From the NCBI RefSeq assembly GCF_024166365.1, contig NC_064843.1:61528532-61592531 (forward strand): 64,000 nt of DNA, read 5' to 3'. The DNA comes from Elephas maximus indicus. Lineage: Eukaryota > Chordata > Mammalia > Proboscidea > Elephantidae. Made by a program: the position numbers and the translations under genes. Under the pieces are notes generated by a model. The model saw only the letters and a list, made by a program, of their open reading frames with translations. It searched no databases and was not told the DNA's origin. Positions 11,564-22,954 of this stretch are shown one piece after another. Position 1 is the stretch's first letter. Every line of letters begins with the position of its first letter.

Positions 11564-14424
11564 ATGGAGTCAAGCTTTTGGGACCTTCGTTTGCTGATGT
11601 GGCAAGACTCAAAATGATGAAGAAAGAGTTGCAAGTATCCAGTTTGAATCTAGGAAAATTGGAAATCGTAAAAAATGAAATAGAGCACATAAAGATCAAT
11701 ATCCTAGGGGTTAATGAGCTGAAATGGACTGCTACTGGTCATTTGGAATAGGACAATCATATGGTCTACTATGCCAGGAATGACAACTTGGGAAGAAATG
11801 GCATTGCGTTCATCATCCAAAAGAACATTTCAAGATTATTCTGAAGTACAATGCTGTCAGTGATAGGATAATATCCATATGCCTACAAGGAAGACCAGTT
11901 AATATGGCTATTACTCAAATTTATGACCAACCACTAAGGCCAAAGATGAAGAAATTGAAGATTTTTTACCAACTTTTGCAGTCTGAAATTGATCGAACAT
12001 GCGATCAGGATGCACTGATAGTTACTGGTGATTGGAATGAGAAAGTTGGAAACAAAGAAGAAGGATCAGTAGTTGGAAAATATGGCCTTGGTAGTAGAAA
12101 CAATGCCAGAGATCACACAATTCAATTTTGCAAGACCAACGACTTCATTGCAAATACCTTTCTTCACTAACGTAAACAGCAACTATACACATGGACCTTG
12201 CCAGATAGAGTACAGAGGAATCAAATCTGTGGAAAGAGACAATGGAAAAGCTCAATATCATCAGTCAGAACAAGGCCAGGGGCAGGCTGCAGATCAGACC
12301 ATCAATTACTCATATGCAAGTTCAAGTTGAAACTAAAGAAAATTAGAACAAGTCTACAAGAGCCAAAGTACGACCTTGAGTATATCCCACCTGAATTTAG
12401 AGACCATCTCAAGAATAGGTTTGACACACTGAACACTAATGACCAAAGACCAGATGAGTTATGGAATGACATCAAGAACATCATCCATGAAGAAAGCAAC
12501 AGGTCATTAAAAAGACAGGGGAGAAAGAAAAGAACTAAATAGCTGTCAGAAGAGACTCTGAAACTTACTCTTGAATGTCGAGTAGCTAAAACAAAACTAA
12601 GAAATGATGAAGTAAAAGAGCTGAACAGAAGATTTCAAAGGGCAGCTCGAGAAAACAAAGTAAAGTATTGTGATGACATGTGCAAAGACGTGGAGGAAGA
12701 AAACCAAAAGGGAAGAACACGCTCAACATTTCTTAAGCTGAAAGAACTGAAGAAAAATTTCAAGCCTCGAGTTGCAATACTGAAGGATTCTGTGGGGAAA
12801 ATATTAAATGATGTAGGAAGCATCAAAAGAAGATGGAAGGAATACACAGAGTCACTATACCAAAAAGAATTGGTAAATGTTCAACCATTTCAGGAGGTAA
12901 CGTATGATCAGGAGCCGATGGTACTGAAGGATGAAGTCCAGGCTGCACTGGCGAAAAACAAGGCTGCAGGAATTGACGGAATACCAGTTGAGATGTTTCA
13001 ACAAACAGATGCAGCACTGGAAGTGCTCACTCATCTATGCCAAAAAATTCAGAAGACAGCTACCTGGCCAACCGATTGGAAGAGATCCATACTTATGCCT
13101 ATTCCCAAGAAAGGTGATCCATGATACTGTTCAGAAATTATTGAACAGTACCATTAATAGCACATGCAAGCAAAATTTTGCTGAAGATCATTCAAAAGTG
13201 GCTGCAGCAGCATATCGACAGGGAACTGCTAGAAATTCAAGCTGGATTTAGAAGAGGATGTGGAACCAGGGACATCATTTCTGACGTCAGATGGATCCTG
13301 GCTGAAAGCAGAGAATACCAGAAAGATGTTTACCTGTGTTTTATTGACTACGCAAAGGCATTCAACTCTGTGGCTCATAATAAGTTATGGATAACATTGC
13401 AGAAAATGGGAATTCTGGAACTCTCAATTGTGGTTATGAGGAATCTGTACATGAATCAAGAGGCAGTCATTCAAACAGACGAAGGGGATGCTGTGTGGTT
13501 TAAAATCAGGAAAGGTGTGCATCGGGGTTGTATCCTTTCACCATACTTATTCAATCTGTATGCTGAACAAATAATCTGAGAAGCTGTACTATATGAAGAA
13601 CAGGGCATCAGTATCGGAGAAAGACTCATTAACAACCTGCTTTATGCATATGACATAACTTTGCTTGCTGAAAGTGAAGAGGACTTGAAGCACTTACTGA
13701 TGAAGATCAAAGACCACAGCCTTCAGCGTGGATTGCACTTCAACATGAAGAAAACAAAAATCCTAACATCTGGACCAATAAGCAACATCATGATAAACAG
13801 GGAAAAGATTGAGGTTATCAAGGATTTCATTTTACTTGAATCCACAATCAACACCCATGGAAGCCGCAGTCAATAAATCAAAAGATACATTGCTTTGGGC
13901 AAATCGGCTACAAAGGACCTCTTTAAAGTGTTGAAAAGCAAAGATGTCACCTTGAGGACTAAGGTGTACCTGACCCAAACCATGGCGTTTTCAATCACCT
14001 CGTATGCATCCGAAAGCTGGACAATGAATAAGGAAGACCAAAAAATTGATGCCTTTGAATTGTGGTGTTGGCAAAGAATATTGAACATACCATGGACTGC
14101 CAAAAGAATGAACAAATCTGTCTTTGAAGAAGTACAACCAGAATGTTCCTTAGAAGCAAGGATGGCGAGACTGCATCTTACATGCTTTGGACATGTTATC
14201 AGAAGGGATCAGTCCCTGGAGAAGGACATCATGCTTGGTAAAGTAGAAGGTCAGTGAAAAAGAGGAAGACCCTCAAGGAGATGGATTGACACAGTGGCTG
14301 CAACAATGGGCTCAAGCATAGCAACAACTGTGACAATGGCATAGGACCAGGCAGTGTTTTGTTCTGTTGTGCATAGGGTTGCTATGAGTTGCAACCAACT
14401 CGATGGCACATAACAAGAACAACA
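11564..14424 (+). mobile_element. RTE/BovB-clade LINE, nearly full length (2.86 kb), inactive
   Basis: The element begins ATGGAGTCAAGCTTTTGGGA and ends in the family 3' end (TTTGTTCTGTTGTGCATAGG ... AACAACAACA). Readable pieces of its single protein, in order: endonuclease with VTGDWNEKVGN (near 12025); a middle domain with ELWNDIKNIIHEES (near 12460); reverse transcriptase with CFIDYAKAFNSV (near 13340) and GCILSPYLFNLYAEQII (near 13530); and the C-terminal FELWCWQRILNIPWT (near 14060). The catalytic YADD box reads YAYD near 13642-13653. Stops and frameshifts separate the pieces into at least six frames. This element type mobilises itself and probably AfroSINEs. Confidence 0.93.
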
Positions 14425-14567
14425 ACACAAATCCTTCTCAAACTCTTCCAAAAAATAGAAGAGGATGAACACTTTTTAACACATTCTGTGAGGCTAGAAT
14501 TACCCTCATGCCAAAGCCAAAGGAAAGCATCACAAGAAAAGAAAACTACAGATCAATATCCCTTATG
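14425..14567 (+). repeat. Right copy of the ~140 bp direct duplication flanking the RTE
   Basis: ACACAAATCCTTCTCAAACT ... ATCCCTTATGAATA duplicates 11426-11563. L1 ORF2 continues normally after this copy. Confidence 0.9.
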
Positions 14568-16167
14568 AATATACATGCAAAAATCTTCAACAAAATATTG
14601 GAATATCAATTCTAGCAGCATATCAAAAGGCCTATACACCTTGACCAAGTGGGATATATCCCAGGAATGCAAGGGTGGTTCAGCGTAAGAAAATTAATCA
14701 GTGTTATACACTACATTAATAGAATGAAGGAAAAGAACCACAGGATCATCATAATGAATGGAGAAAAAACATTTGACAAAAGTCAAATGCTATTCGTGAT
14801 AAAAAACACAAAACTAGGAACTTCTTCAACCTCATAAGGGGCATTTATGAGACCTCCCTCCCCTAGCTAACATCGTACTCAATAGTAAGTGACTGAAAGT
14901 TTTCCCTCTGAGATCAGGAACAAGACAAGGATGCCCGCCTTTGCCACTTCTGTTTAACCTTGTACTGGTAGATCTAGCCAGAGCAATTAGGCAAGAAAAA
15001 GAAATTAAAAGCATCCGCATTGGAAAGGAAGAAATAAGCCTACCTCTATTTGCTAATGACATGATCTTATACATAGAAAACCCTGAATAATCCACAAAAA
15101 AGTATTAGAACTAATGAATGAATTAGCAAAGTTGCAATATACAAGGTAAATATACAAAAATGAGTTGTATTTCTATAAATAGCAATGAACAATCTGAAAA
15201 TGAAATTATTAAAACAGTTGCACTTACAGTAGCATCAAAGAGAATAAAATACTTAGGAATGAATTAGATCAAGAAAGTGCAAGACATATACACTGAAAAC
15301 TATAAAACATTGCTGAAAGAAATTAACAAAGACCTAAATAAATAAAAAGACATTCCATGTTCATAGATTGGAAGACTTAATATTGTTAAAATGACAATAT
15401 TCTCCAAGTAATCTATAGATTCGGTGCAATTCCTATCAAAACCCACTGGCCTTTTTTGCAGAAAATGGGAAAGCTGACCCTAAAGTTTATCTGAATTTGC
15501 AAGCGTCCTGAATAGCCAAAACAATTCTGAAAAACTGAACAAAGTGAAAGGACTCACGCTTTCCAGTGTCAAAACTTTCCAGTGTCAAAACAATGAGGTA
15601 CTGGCATAGGAGGGACATATAAATCAAAGGGATAGAACTGAGAGTTCAGAAATAAAGCCACATATCTATGACCAGTTGATTTTTGACAAGGATAACAACA
15701 CCATTCAATTGTGAAAGAATAGTTCCTTCAACAAATGGTTTGATGACAACTGGATCCACAGAAGAATGAAGTTGTCTCATACCATATGCAAAAATTAACA
15801 AAAATGGATCAAAGACCTAAGTGTAAGAGCTAAAAATATAAAATACATAGAAGAAAAGATAGGAGTAAATCTTTGTGATCTTGGATTTGGCAACAGCTTC
15901 TTAGCAATGACACCAAAAGGATAAGCAACAAAAGAAAAATATAAATTGTACTTCATTGAAACTAAAAACATTTGTGCATCAAAGAATACTATCAAGAAAG
16001 TGAAGAGAAAATCCACAAAATGGAAGAAAATACTTGCAAATCCTATTTATGGAGAAGTGTCTTATACTCCGATATATAAAGAACTCTTACAACTCAACAA
16101 CAAAAAGATAACAACCCAATGAAAAATGAGCGAAGGATTTGAATACACATCTTTACAAAAAGGTATA

Positions 16168-16990
16168 TGTGATGGTTAAGGTTGTGTGTTAACTTGGCTG
16201 GGCCATGATCTCAGTGATTTGGAAGTTATATAATGATGTAGTTTGGCAGTTATGTAATGGTGTAGTCATCCTCCATGATGTGATCTGATGTGATCAGCCA
16301 ATCAATTGTAAGGAGAGTTTCCTCAGGGGTGTGGTCTGCATCCTATAGATAGATAGGTGGATAGATGGATAGAGAGATAGATAGGTAGGTAGGTAGGTAA
16401 GTAGGTTAGATAGGTAGGTAGATGATAGATAGGTAGAAAGAAAGAAGGAAGGAAGGAAGTATGTATGTATGTATGCTCTGGCAAAGCTCACTTGCTCTGG
16501 ATCTTGCATCTGGCTTGTCATCATCTGACCTCTGGTTCTTGGCACTTGAGCCAGCTGCCTGCTGTATTGCCTGCCAATCTTGGGATTCATCAGCCTCCAC
16601 AGCCTGTGAGCCAGCGGTCTTCCATCTTACTTGCCAATCTTGGGATTTGTTGGCCTCCTCAGCCTGTAAATCAGCAGCCTGCCATCTTATCTGCTGATAT
16701 TGGATTCTTCAGTCTTCGCAGCCCATAAGACAACAGTCTGCTGTCTGATGTGGCAATCTTTGGTTTGTCACCCCTGCAGCTACTTGAGTCAGGGGAAGCC
16801 TTCAGCCTGACGCCTGACCCATGTACCTGGGACTTGGGACTTGCCAACCTCTACAACTGTGTGAGCCATTTCCTTGAGATAAATCAAGGAATGTGCGCGT
16901 GTATGTGTGCGTACACTTGACTGGTTTTGCTTCTCTAGAGAAAAAGAAATAAAATTTATTATTATTTTTTAAGCCAGACTAACATAGTAT
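16168..16990 (+). mobile_element. TGTGATGGTTAAGG-family repeat with internal microsatellite
   Basis: It begins TGTGATGGTTAAGGTTGTGT and has two 24 bp internal units. It continues with repeated CCAATCTTGGGATT(C/T) phrases (about 16570-16660) and AACTGTGTGAGCCATTTCCT. It ends near TTTGCTTCTCTAGAGAAAAA and GACTAACATAGT. The TG start and the end formula resemble an LTR-like element. It is inserted in the L1 at 10.3-17.8 kb. Confidence 0.6.
16344..16476. repeat. (TAGA/TAGG/AAGG/TATG)n compound microsatellite
   Basis: A compound tetranucleotide array: ATAGATAGATAGG variants, then AAGAAAGAAGGAAGG, then TATGTATGTATG. It lies inside the preceding element. Confidence 0.95.
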
Positions 16991-17094
16991 GAAAAAAAAA
17001 AAAAAAAAGAAAAATGCTCAATGTCATTAGTCATGAGGGATATGGAAATCAAAAGCACAACGAAATGTTCTTTCGCACCCACTAGACTGGCTCT

Positions 17095-17297
17095 AGGTGT
17101 CCCTAGGTGGCCCAAATGGTTAAACACTTGACTACGAACTAAAAGGCTGATTGTTCAGACCCACCCAGAATCTCCTTGGAAGAAAGCCCTGGCAGTCTGC
17201 TTCTGAAAGGTCATAGCCTTGAAAACCCCATGAAGTGCGGCTCTACTCTGCAACACACAGGGCTGCCATGAGTCTGAATTGACTGGACAGCAACTGG
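17095..17297 (+). mobile_element. AfroSINE inserted in L1
   Basis: GTCCCTAGGTGGCCCAAATG start, GAAAGGTCATAGCCTTGAAA middle, GAATTGACTGGACAGCAACT end. The L1 3' region continues on both sides. Confidence 0.9.
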
Positions 17298-17767
17298 TTA
17301 CTGGCTGGTTAGGATGGCTGTAATAAAAAAAAAAAAAAACGTAAATTACAAGAATTGGTGGAGAAATAAGAAACTCTGTACATTGCTGGTAGAATAGAAA
17401 ATGGTGTGGCTGCTTTAGAAAACAGTTTGGCAGTTCCTCAAAAAGTTAAAAATAGAATTAGCATACGACATAGCAATTCCACTCCTAAGTATATACTTAA
17501 GAGAATTGAAAAGAGCTAGTCACACAAATACTTCTACACCAATGCTCAACAGCACTAGTCACAATAGCCAAAAGGTGGAAACAACTTAAACGTTCCTCAA
17601 CAAATGAATGGATAAACAAAATATGAAATATCCATACAATGCATGGAATATTTTCATCCATACAAAAGAATGAAGTACTGATACATTTTAAAAGGTGGTT
17701 GAATTTAGAAAACATTATAATAAGAGCAATCAGACACAAAAGATCACCTACTTATATGTGGAAATGA

Positions 17768-20700
17768 TAGGTGAGATGTCACAAATGGGCATTGTGTGAA
17801 TTCAGGTGGTCAGACAGTGAGAGATGGAATGGTGACACTGGGAGGTGAGCCAGTCACAGTGTGAAGGGTGAGATGTTCACGCTATGAGAGGTGAGACTAT
17901 CACACTGAGCAGTGAGATTTTCATACTGAAAGATGAGATGTGCTCACTGTGAGAGGTGAGAGGGTCAACAGTGTGAGAGGCGAGCTGTCACACTGAGAGA
18001 TGAGATGGTTAAAGTGTGGTATGTAAGGTGACCACACTAAGAGTGAGAGGGTTACACTGTAAGATGTAAAATAGTCACGCTGTGTGATGGGCACAGTGTG
18101 ACATGTGTGATGGGAACACTGAGAGAGGTGAGGTGGACACCCTGTGAGAAGTGAGATGTTCACACTCTGTCATGATATGGTCACACGGAACTCTAAGATG
18201 GTCATACTATGAGAAGTAAAATGGTCACTCTAAGAATGGTAATGGTCAGCCTGAGATGTGACACAGTCATACTGAGTAGTGAGATGGTCATAGTGTGAGA
18301 GATGATATTGTCATAGTGTGAGAGTTGAGATAATCACACTGAAAGAGGTGAAATTGTCACAATGTGAGAGGTAAGATGGTCACATACAAGGCATGGTGGT
18401 CACAGTGTGAACAATGAAATGGCCACTCTGTGAGATGTGTGATGATCAATCTGTAAGAGATGAGATGGTCATTGTGTGAAAGGTGAGATGGTCAAACTGT
18501 GACAGGTGACATTGTCACACTGAGAGGTGAGATGATCATACCAAAAGGTGTGACAGTTAAACTGAGTAAGTAGTATGACAGTCACGATCTGAGAGGTGAG
18601 ATAGTTACACTGGGTGGTGAAAATGGTCATTCAGAGTAGTGAGGTGATCTGTGAGATTTGAATTTGTCACTTTACAAAGTGAGATGGTCAGACTTTGAGA
18701 TGAGATTGTCAATGAAAGGTGAGATGGTCACATTGTGAGAGGTAAGAGAGTCATACTGAGAGGTGAGATTGTCACACTGGGAGGTAAGATAGTGTGAGAG
18801 GCAGAATAGTCACAGTGTAGTAGATGAGGTGGTTATTCTGTGAGAAATGACTGGTAGTTTGAGAGTTGAGGTGACCACAGAGAGAGAGGTGATAGGGTCA
18901 TACCAAAGATGAGATGGTCACACTGAGTTGTGAGATAGATATAGTGAGAAAGGTGAGATGGACACGATATGAGATGGTCAAACTGAAAGGTTAGATGATT
19001 ACACTGAAAGGTGACATGGTTTCACCGTGAGATGTCTGATGGTCACACTGAGAGGAGAGATGGTCACACAGAGATATGAGATGGTCACACCGTGAGGTGA
19101 CATGAGTACATGGAGCGGTGGGATGTTCATAGCATGAGGAGAAATGGACATAGTGTGAGAATTGAGATGTTCACAGAGAGAGAGAGAAGATGGTCAACGT
19201 GGGGGATGTGAGATGATCACAGTGTAGAGGAGAAATGGTCACACTATGAAGGATGAGATGGTCACACTGAGAGGTGAGATGGTCACACTGAAGAGTGAGA
19301 TGGTCACAGTATGAGAGGTGGGATGATCACACTTAATAGTCAGAAGTCACAGTGAGAAAGTAAAATGGTCACAGTCTGAGAAGTGACATTATCACACTGT
19401 GAGAGACGATATCACTCTGAGACATGAGCTGGTCACATCGAGGGGGCGATGGTAACACTGAGATGTAAGATGGTCACAGCGTGAGAGATAAGATGGTCTA
19501 TGAGAGATGAGACTCTCCCACTGAGACATGAGACAGTCACAGTGCAAGAGCTGAAATGGTCAGTGTGAGAGGGGAGATGGTCACACTGTGAAAGGTAATA
19601 TTGTATTAATGAGGTGTGGGATGGTCAGTCACATTGAGAGTTGAGATGGTCACATTTGGGAAGTAGGGTGGTCACACTGAGAGGTGTGATGGTCAAATTG
19701 AGAGGTGACATATTCACATTGAGTGGTGTGAGGGTCACTCACCCAGAGAGGAGAGATGGTCCCTGTGAGATGGTCACACTTTGAAGGGTGAGATGTTCAG
19801 TACCACTGTGAGAGGTGAAATAGTGACATTGAGGGTGAGACGGTCACATTGAGATGTGAGATGGTCATAGTGTGAGAGTTGAGGTGATCACACAGAAGTG
19901 GGGAGATGGTCATGAGAGTGCACACTATGAGAGAAGAGACAGTCACACTGAGAAGTGAGATGGTCACAGTGTTAGAGGTAGATGGTCACACTGAGGGGGT
20001 GAGAGGATCACATTGTAGAAGTGAGATAGCCACACTGTGAGAGGAAAGATGGTTACACTGTGATGGTGAGATAGTCAAAGTGTGAGAGTTGAGATGAAAA
20101 GAGAAGTTAGAAGATTACAGTAGAAGAGGTGAAATGATCACAATGATTGGTAATATGGCCACCGTGAGTTGTGAGATGGTTACCCTGAGTAGTGAGATGC
20201 TCACAGCGTGAGAGGTAAAATGGGTCACACTATGAAAGGTGACACGGTAGCCCTGAGAGATGAGATGCTTATACTGGGTGAGATGGTCACACTGTGAAAG
20301 GTACAATGATCAACTCTGAAAGATGAGATGGACACAAGAGTAGTGAGATGACCAAACAGTAAGAGGTGAGATGGTCACAGAGCGAGAAGATCACACTATA
20401 AGGTGAGATGGGCACAGCGAGTGATGAGATGGTCAGATTGATGTATAAGATGGTCACATTGAGAGGTGAAATGGTCACACTATGAGAGGTGAGATGGTCA
20501 GTATGATAGGTGACATGTCACAGCATTAGATGTGGGGTAGTCACACTGAGAGATGAGAGGGTCACACCTTGAGATAGTCACACTGAGAAATAGATTAGAT
20601 GGACAAACTGAGTATGCGGACGAACACATTGTGAGATGTGGGATGGCCACTGTAAGTGGTGAGAAGGTCACAGTGTGAGCACTGAGATGGTCGCTGTATG

Positions 20701-21138
20701 AAAGGTGAGATGGTCACACTGAGAAGTGAGATGATCAGAGGGTGAAAGGTGAGGTTGTAACACTGAGATGTGACAGGGTCATACTGATTGGGATTGTGGC
20801 TCCTCTGAGTGGAATTGATAGAAGCGATATTGTCACATTGTGAGAGATTAGATGTTCATACTGTGAGATGGTCACAGTGTGAGAGGTGGATTGTCACATT
20901 GTGAGAGGTGATATGGGCACCATGAGAGGTGACATTGTCATACAGCAAGTTGAGAGTGTAACACTGAGACATGTGATTATGTCACCAAGGGTCACACTGA
21001 GGGGTAAGATGGTCACAGTGTAAGTCATGGGATGTCACACTGTGAGTGGTGAGATGGTGTCACTGTGAGAGGTGGGATTCTCACTCTGAGATGTGAGTTG
21101 GTCACCCTGTTACAGGGGAAATGATTATAGTATGAAAG
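17768..21138 (+). repeat. Degenerate minisatellite, 21-23 bp unit, about 3.4 kb
   Basis: The region is built from variants of TGAGATGGTCACACTGAGAGG (21 bp) and the same unit with an extra TG after CACTG (23 bp), in the order of 150 copies. Units are diverged, with TCACAGTG, TCATACTG and GATAGTCAC variants and partial units throughout. No protein is encoded in any frame over a useful length. The array abuts the 3' end of an L1 and ends at about 21138 in unique sequence. It is a VNTR-type tandem array, not a CRISPR: there are no constant repeats with unique spacers. Confidence 0.95.
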
Positions 21139-21140
21139 GC

Positions 21141-22472
21141 TACTCTACAAGAATCCAGTATTTTCTTGAAAGTTCCATGTTGTGATTTTACACTATCCAA
21201 CCCAAATAAAACAGCATCATCTAAACTGTTTTCATGTTGGTTTGATACAATTATCCAGAAAAAATTAAGGGAAAAAGAGCCAACCTAGTATACATTGCAG
21301 CATATATCCTTGGGGACATGTTGGTAGCTCTGTGACATTTCAGCATTCCCAGTGTATGGTTCCCAGCATCATTTGTCTTTTTCTCTCCCTGCCTTTGTTG
21401 AGCTGCTTTAAATCTGAAATCCTGTTGCCCTCACTGCCTGTTCTTCTAATTGCTGTGTGTATAATCTCAGCCATCTATTGGTGTCTTGCTTAAATAACCA
21501 AATGATAATTACATTAAAAACAGAAAACCAAACCCATTGCCATCAAATCGATTCCAGCTCATAGTGACCCTACAGGAAAGAGCAGAACTGCCCCATAGGG
21601 TCTCCAAGGCTGTAAATCCTGACAGAAGCAGACTGCCACATCCTTCTCCTGTGGAGTGGCTGGTGGGTTTGAACCTCCGACGTTTCGGTTAGCAGATGAG
21701 TGCTTAGCCACTGCACTACCGCCTTATACCTTGAATCTATTTTTCTATCTATAAGTTCTTACCATTAATGAATTAATAATCCAGTGGAACTCTGCGAGTA
21801 ATCCATTCTTTATTTCTGTTTAAAACAAAATGTAGAATTATTGCAATTTCAAATAAATATACCATCCAAGTCCACAAGACTCATCCTTTAGGGAAATGTT
21901 CAATTATTACACTGTTCAGAAAGCACACAGCTCAGACCTTGGTGAGACACTTTCAGTAACATCCCTGCTATAGATGGGCAGATATGTGAGGAGGCAAATC
22001 CTGTAAAATCTTAACTGTAGAGTCCAGGTGTGGGATAGGTGGATGTTCACTGTACCATTTTGTCAACTTGATTGGATGTTTGGCATTTTTTATAATAAAA
22101 CATTGGAGAGATCCCTGCAATATTATAGATAGGATTTTTAATTTCACATAACTTTATTCTCTCTGAGCCCTGTCTCTAAAGATATCAGTGAAATGTCGTT
22201 ATACTGAGACTCGATCCCAGGGTTTTTGAGTCCTGTTTCTTCAAGACTGTAACAGAGTAAGCCATCTAGCAGTTTTCATGTAAGTATGTTTAATCACATC
22301 CTTTCTTTTTTTTTAAATGAGCAGAATCTACAGATAATATTTTTCTGAAGATCGAAGGCTTCAAATTACCACGTTGGAGGCTGAGCACAATCTTCTTTGT
22401 AGTGAAACTGCTTTCTTATTATGGTGCTAAATCCAAGTCATTTCAGTGTCTGGCCCTTGCTGTATTTCACAG
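21141..22472. other. CFAP61: 3' part of the last CFAP61 intron
   Basis: Apart from one AfroSINE (21522-21723), no recognised repeat or exon until the acceptor at 22472. Confidence 0.5.
21522..21723 (-). mobile_element. AfroSINE, minus strand
   Basis: Reads as the reverse complement: CCCATTGCCATCAAATCGAT, AGAACTGCCCCATAGGGT, GTGGGTTTGAACCTCCGAC, GTGCTTAGCCACTGCACTAC. Confidence 0.9.
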
Positions 22473-22673
22473 GAGGAAGACCTTCCTTCCATAGAACAGA
22501 TAGCCCATCAAATTGAAGACGAGGAAATCAGCATCCGTGAGAAGCCCCGGCAATACCTCCAACGAGTTTTCCAGGACACCATCTACAAAGCCCTGGTGGA
22601 GAAGAGCATCCTTGGTTACCTGCACTACAACCATTACCACCTGCCCATGTATGCGTGGCCCAGCATCATTTAG
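22473..22673 (+). CDS. CFAP61: CFAP61, last coding exon with stop
   Basis: The acceptor ATTTCACAG ends at 22472 and the exon opens in phase 0, matching the donor at 6128. It encodes 66 residues: EEDLPSIEQIAHQIEDEE, then EKPRQYLQRVFQDTIYKALV, and a histidine- and tyrosine-rich end YLHYNHYHLPMYAWPSII, followed by TAG at 22671-22673. The first part is predicted to be acidic and helical; no catalytic motif is visible. The acidic-to-aromatic C-terminus, the phase match and the location about 7.5 kb upstream of INSM1 on the same strand support CFAP61. The identification uses synteny and general recognition rather than an alignment. The upstream ATG at 22446 is intronic and is not a start. Confidence 0.8.
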   Translation, partial: EEDLPSIEQIAHQIEDEEISIREKPRQYLQRVFQDTIYKALVEKSILGYLHYNHYHLPMYAWPSII

Positions 22674-22948
22674 CGTGGCCCGGGCTCTGCTCTCCTCTTT
22701 TCCTACCTTACTTCCTGCAAGTGCTCTGTATAAATAGGAACTCCTCTGAAGCCGGCTTAACAGCAAAGCCTCCAGTTTTTGTCATTTCTATTCAGTCCAC
22801 TCATGGTTTTTTTTAATTCAGTCCACTTATGCCTGTAGTTTTCAGTTGTTCCAGTAGGTGGCACTGGGTAGTGCCTCTCCGTTCTTGGGTAGAGATAGGC
22901 TTTACAAATACCAGGCGTGTCCTGTGCGGAATAATAATCCATTTTAGG

Positions 22949-22954
22949 AATAAA
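22949..22954 (+). terminator. CFAP61: Candidate poly(A) signal of CFAP61
   Basis: An AATAAA lies 276 bases after the stop codon, giving a short 3' UTR of about 300 bases. No other AATAAA lies between the stop and this one. Confidence 0.6.

Larger units (their letters stand above)
10290..17767 (+). mobile_element. Old L1 (ORF2 and 3' UTR) split by three nested insertions
   Basis: A single degraded L1 in sense orientation can be followed through endonuclease, reverse transcriptase (CCAGGAATGCAAGGGTGGTT at about 14660; FANDM in place of FADDM near 15050) and the 3' UTR. It is interrupted by an RTE (11564-14424), a TGTGATGG-family element (16168-16990) and an AfroSINE (17095-17297). Each time the L1 resumes where it left off. 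The frames are full of stops. The 3' end runs directly into the minisatellite. Confidence 0.85.
6129..22472 (+). other. CFAP61: Last intron of CFAP61 (16.3 kb)
   Basis: The intron runs from GTAAGAG at 6129 to TGCTGTATTTCACAG ending at 22472 and is phase 0 at both ends. It contains a MIR, an L1 3' end, six short retroposons or repeats, a large nested L1 composite (10.29-17.77 kb) and a 3.4 kb minisatellite. No further exon was recognised in it. Confidence 0.75.

Noticed and set aside
17768..21138. CRISPR-like array
   Set aside because: Units are contiguous and degenerate with no constant repeat/unique spacer pattern, and the host is a mammal.
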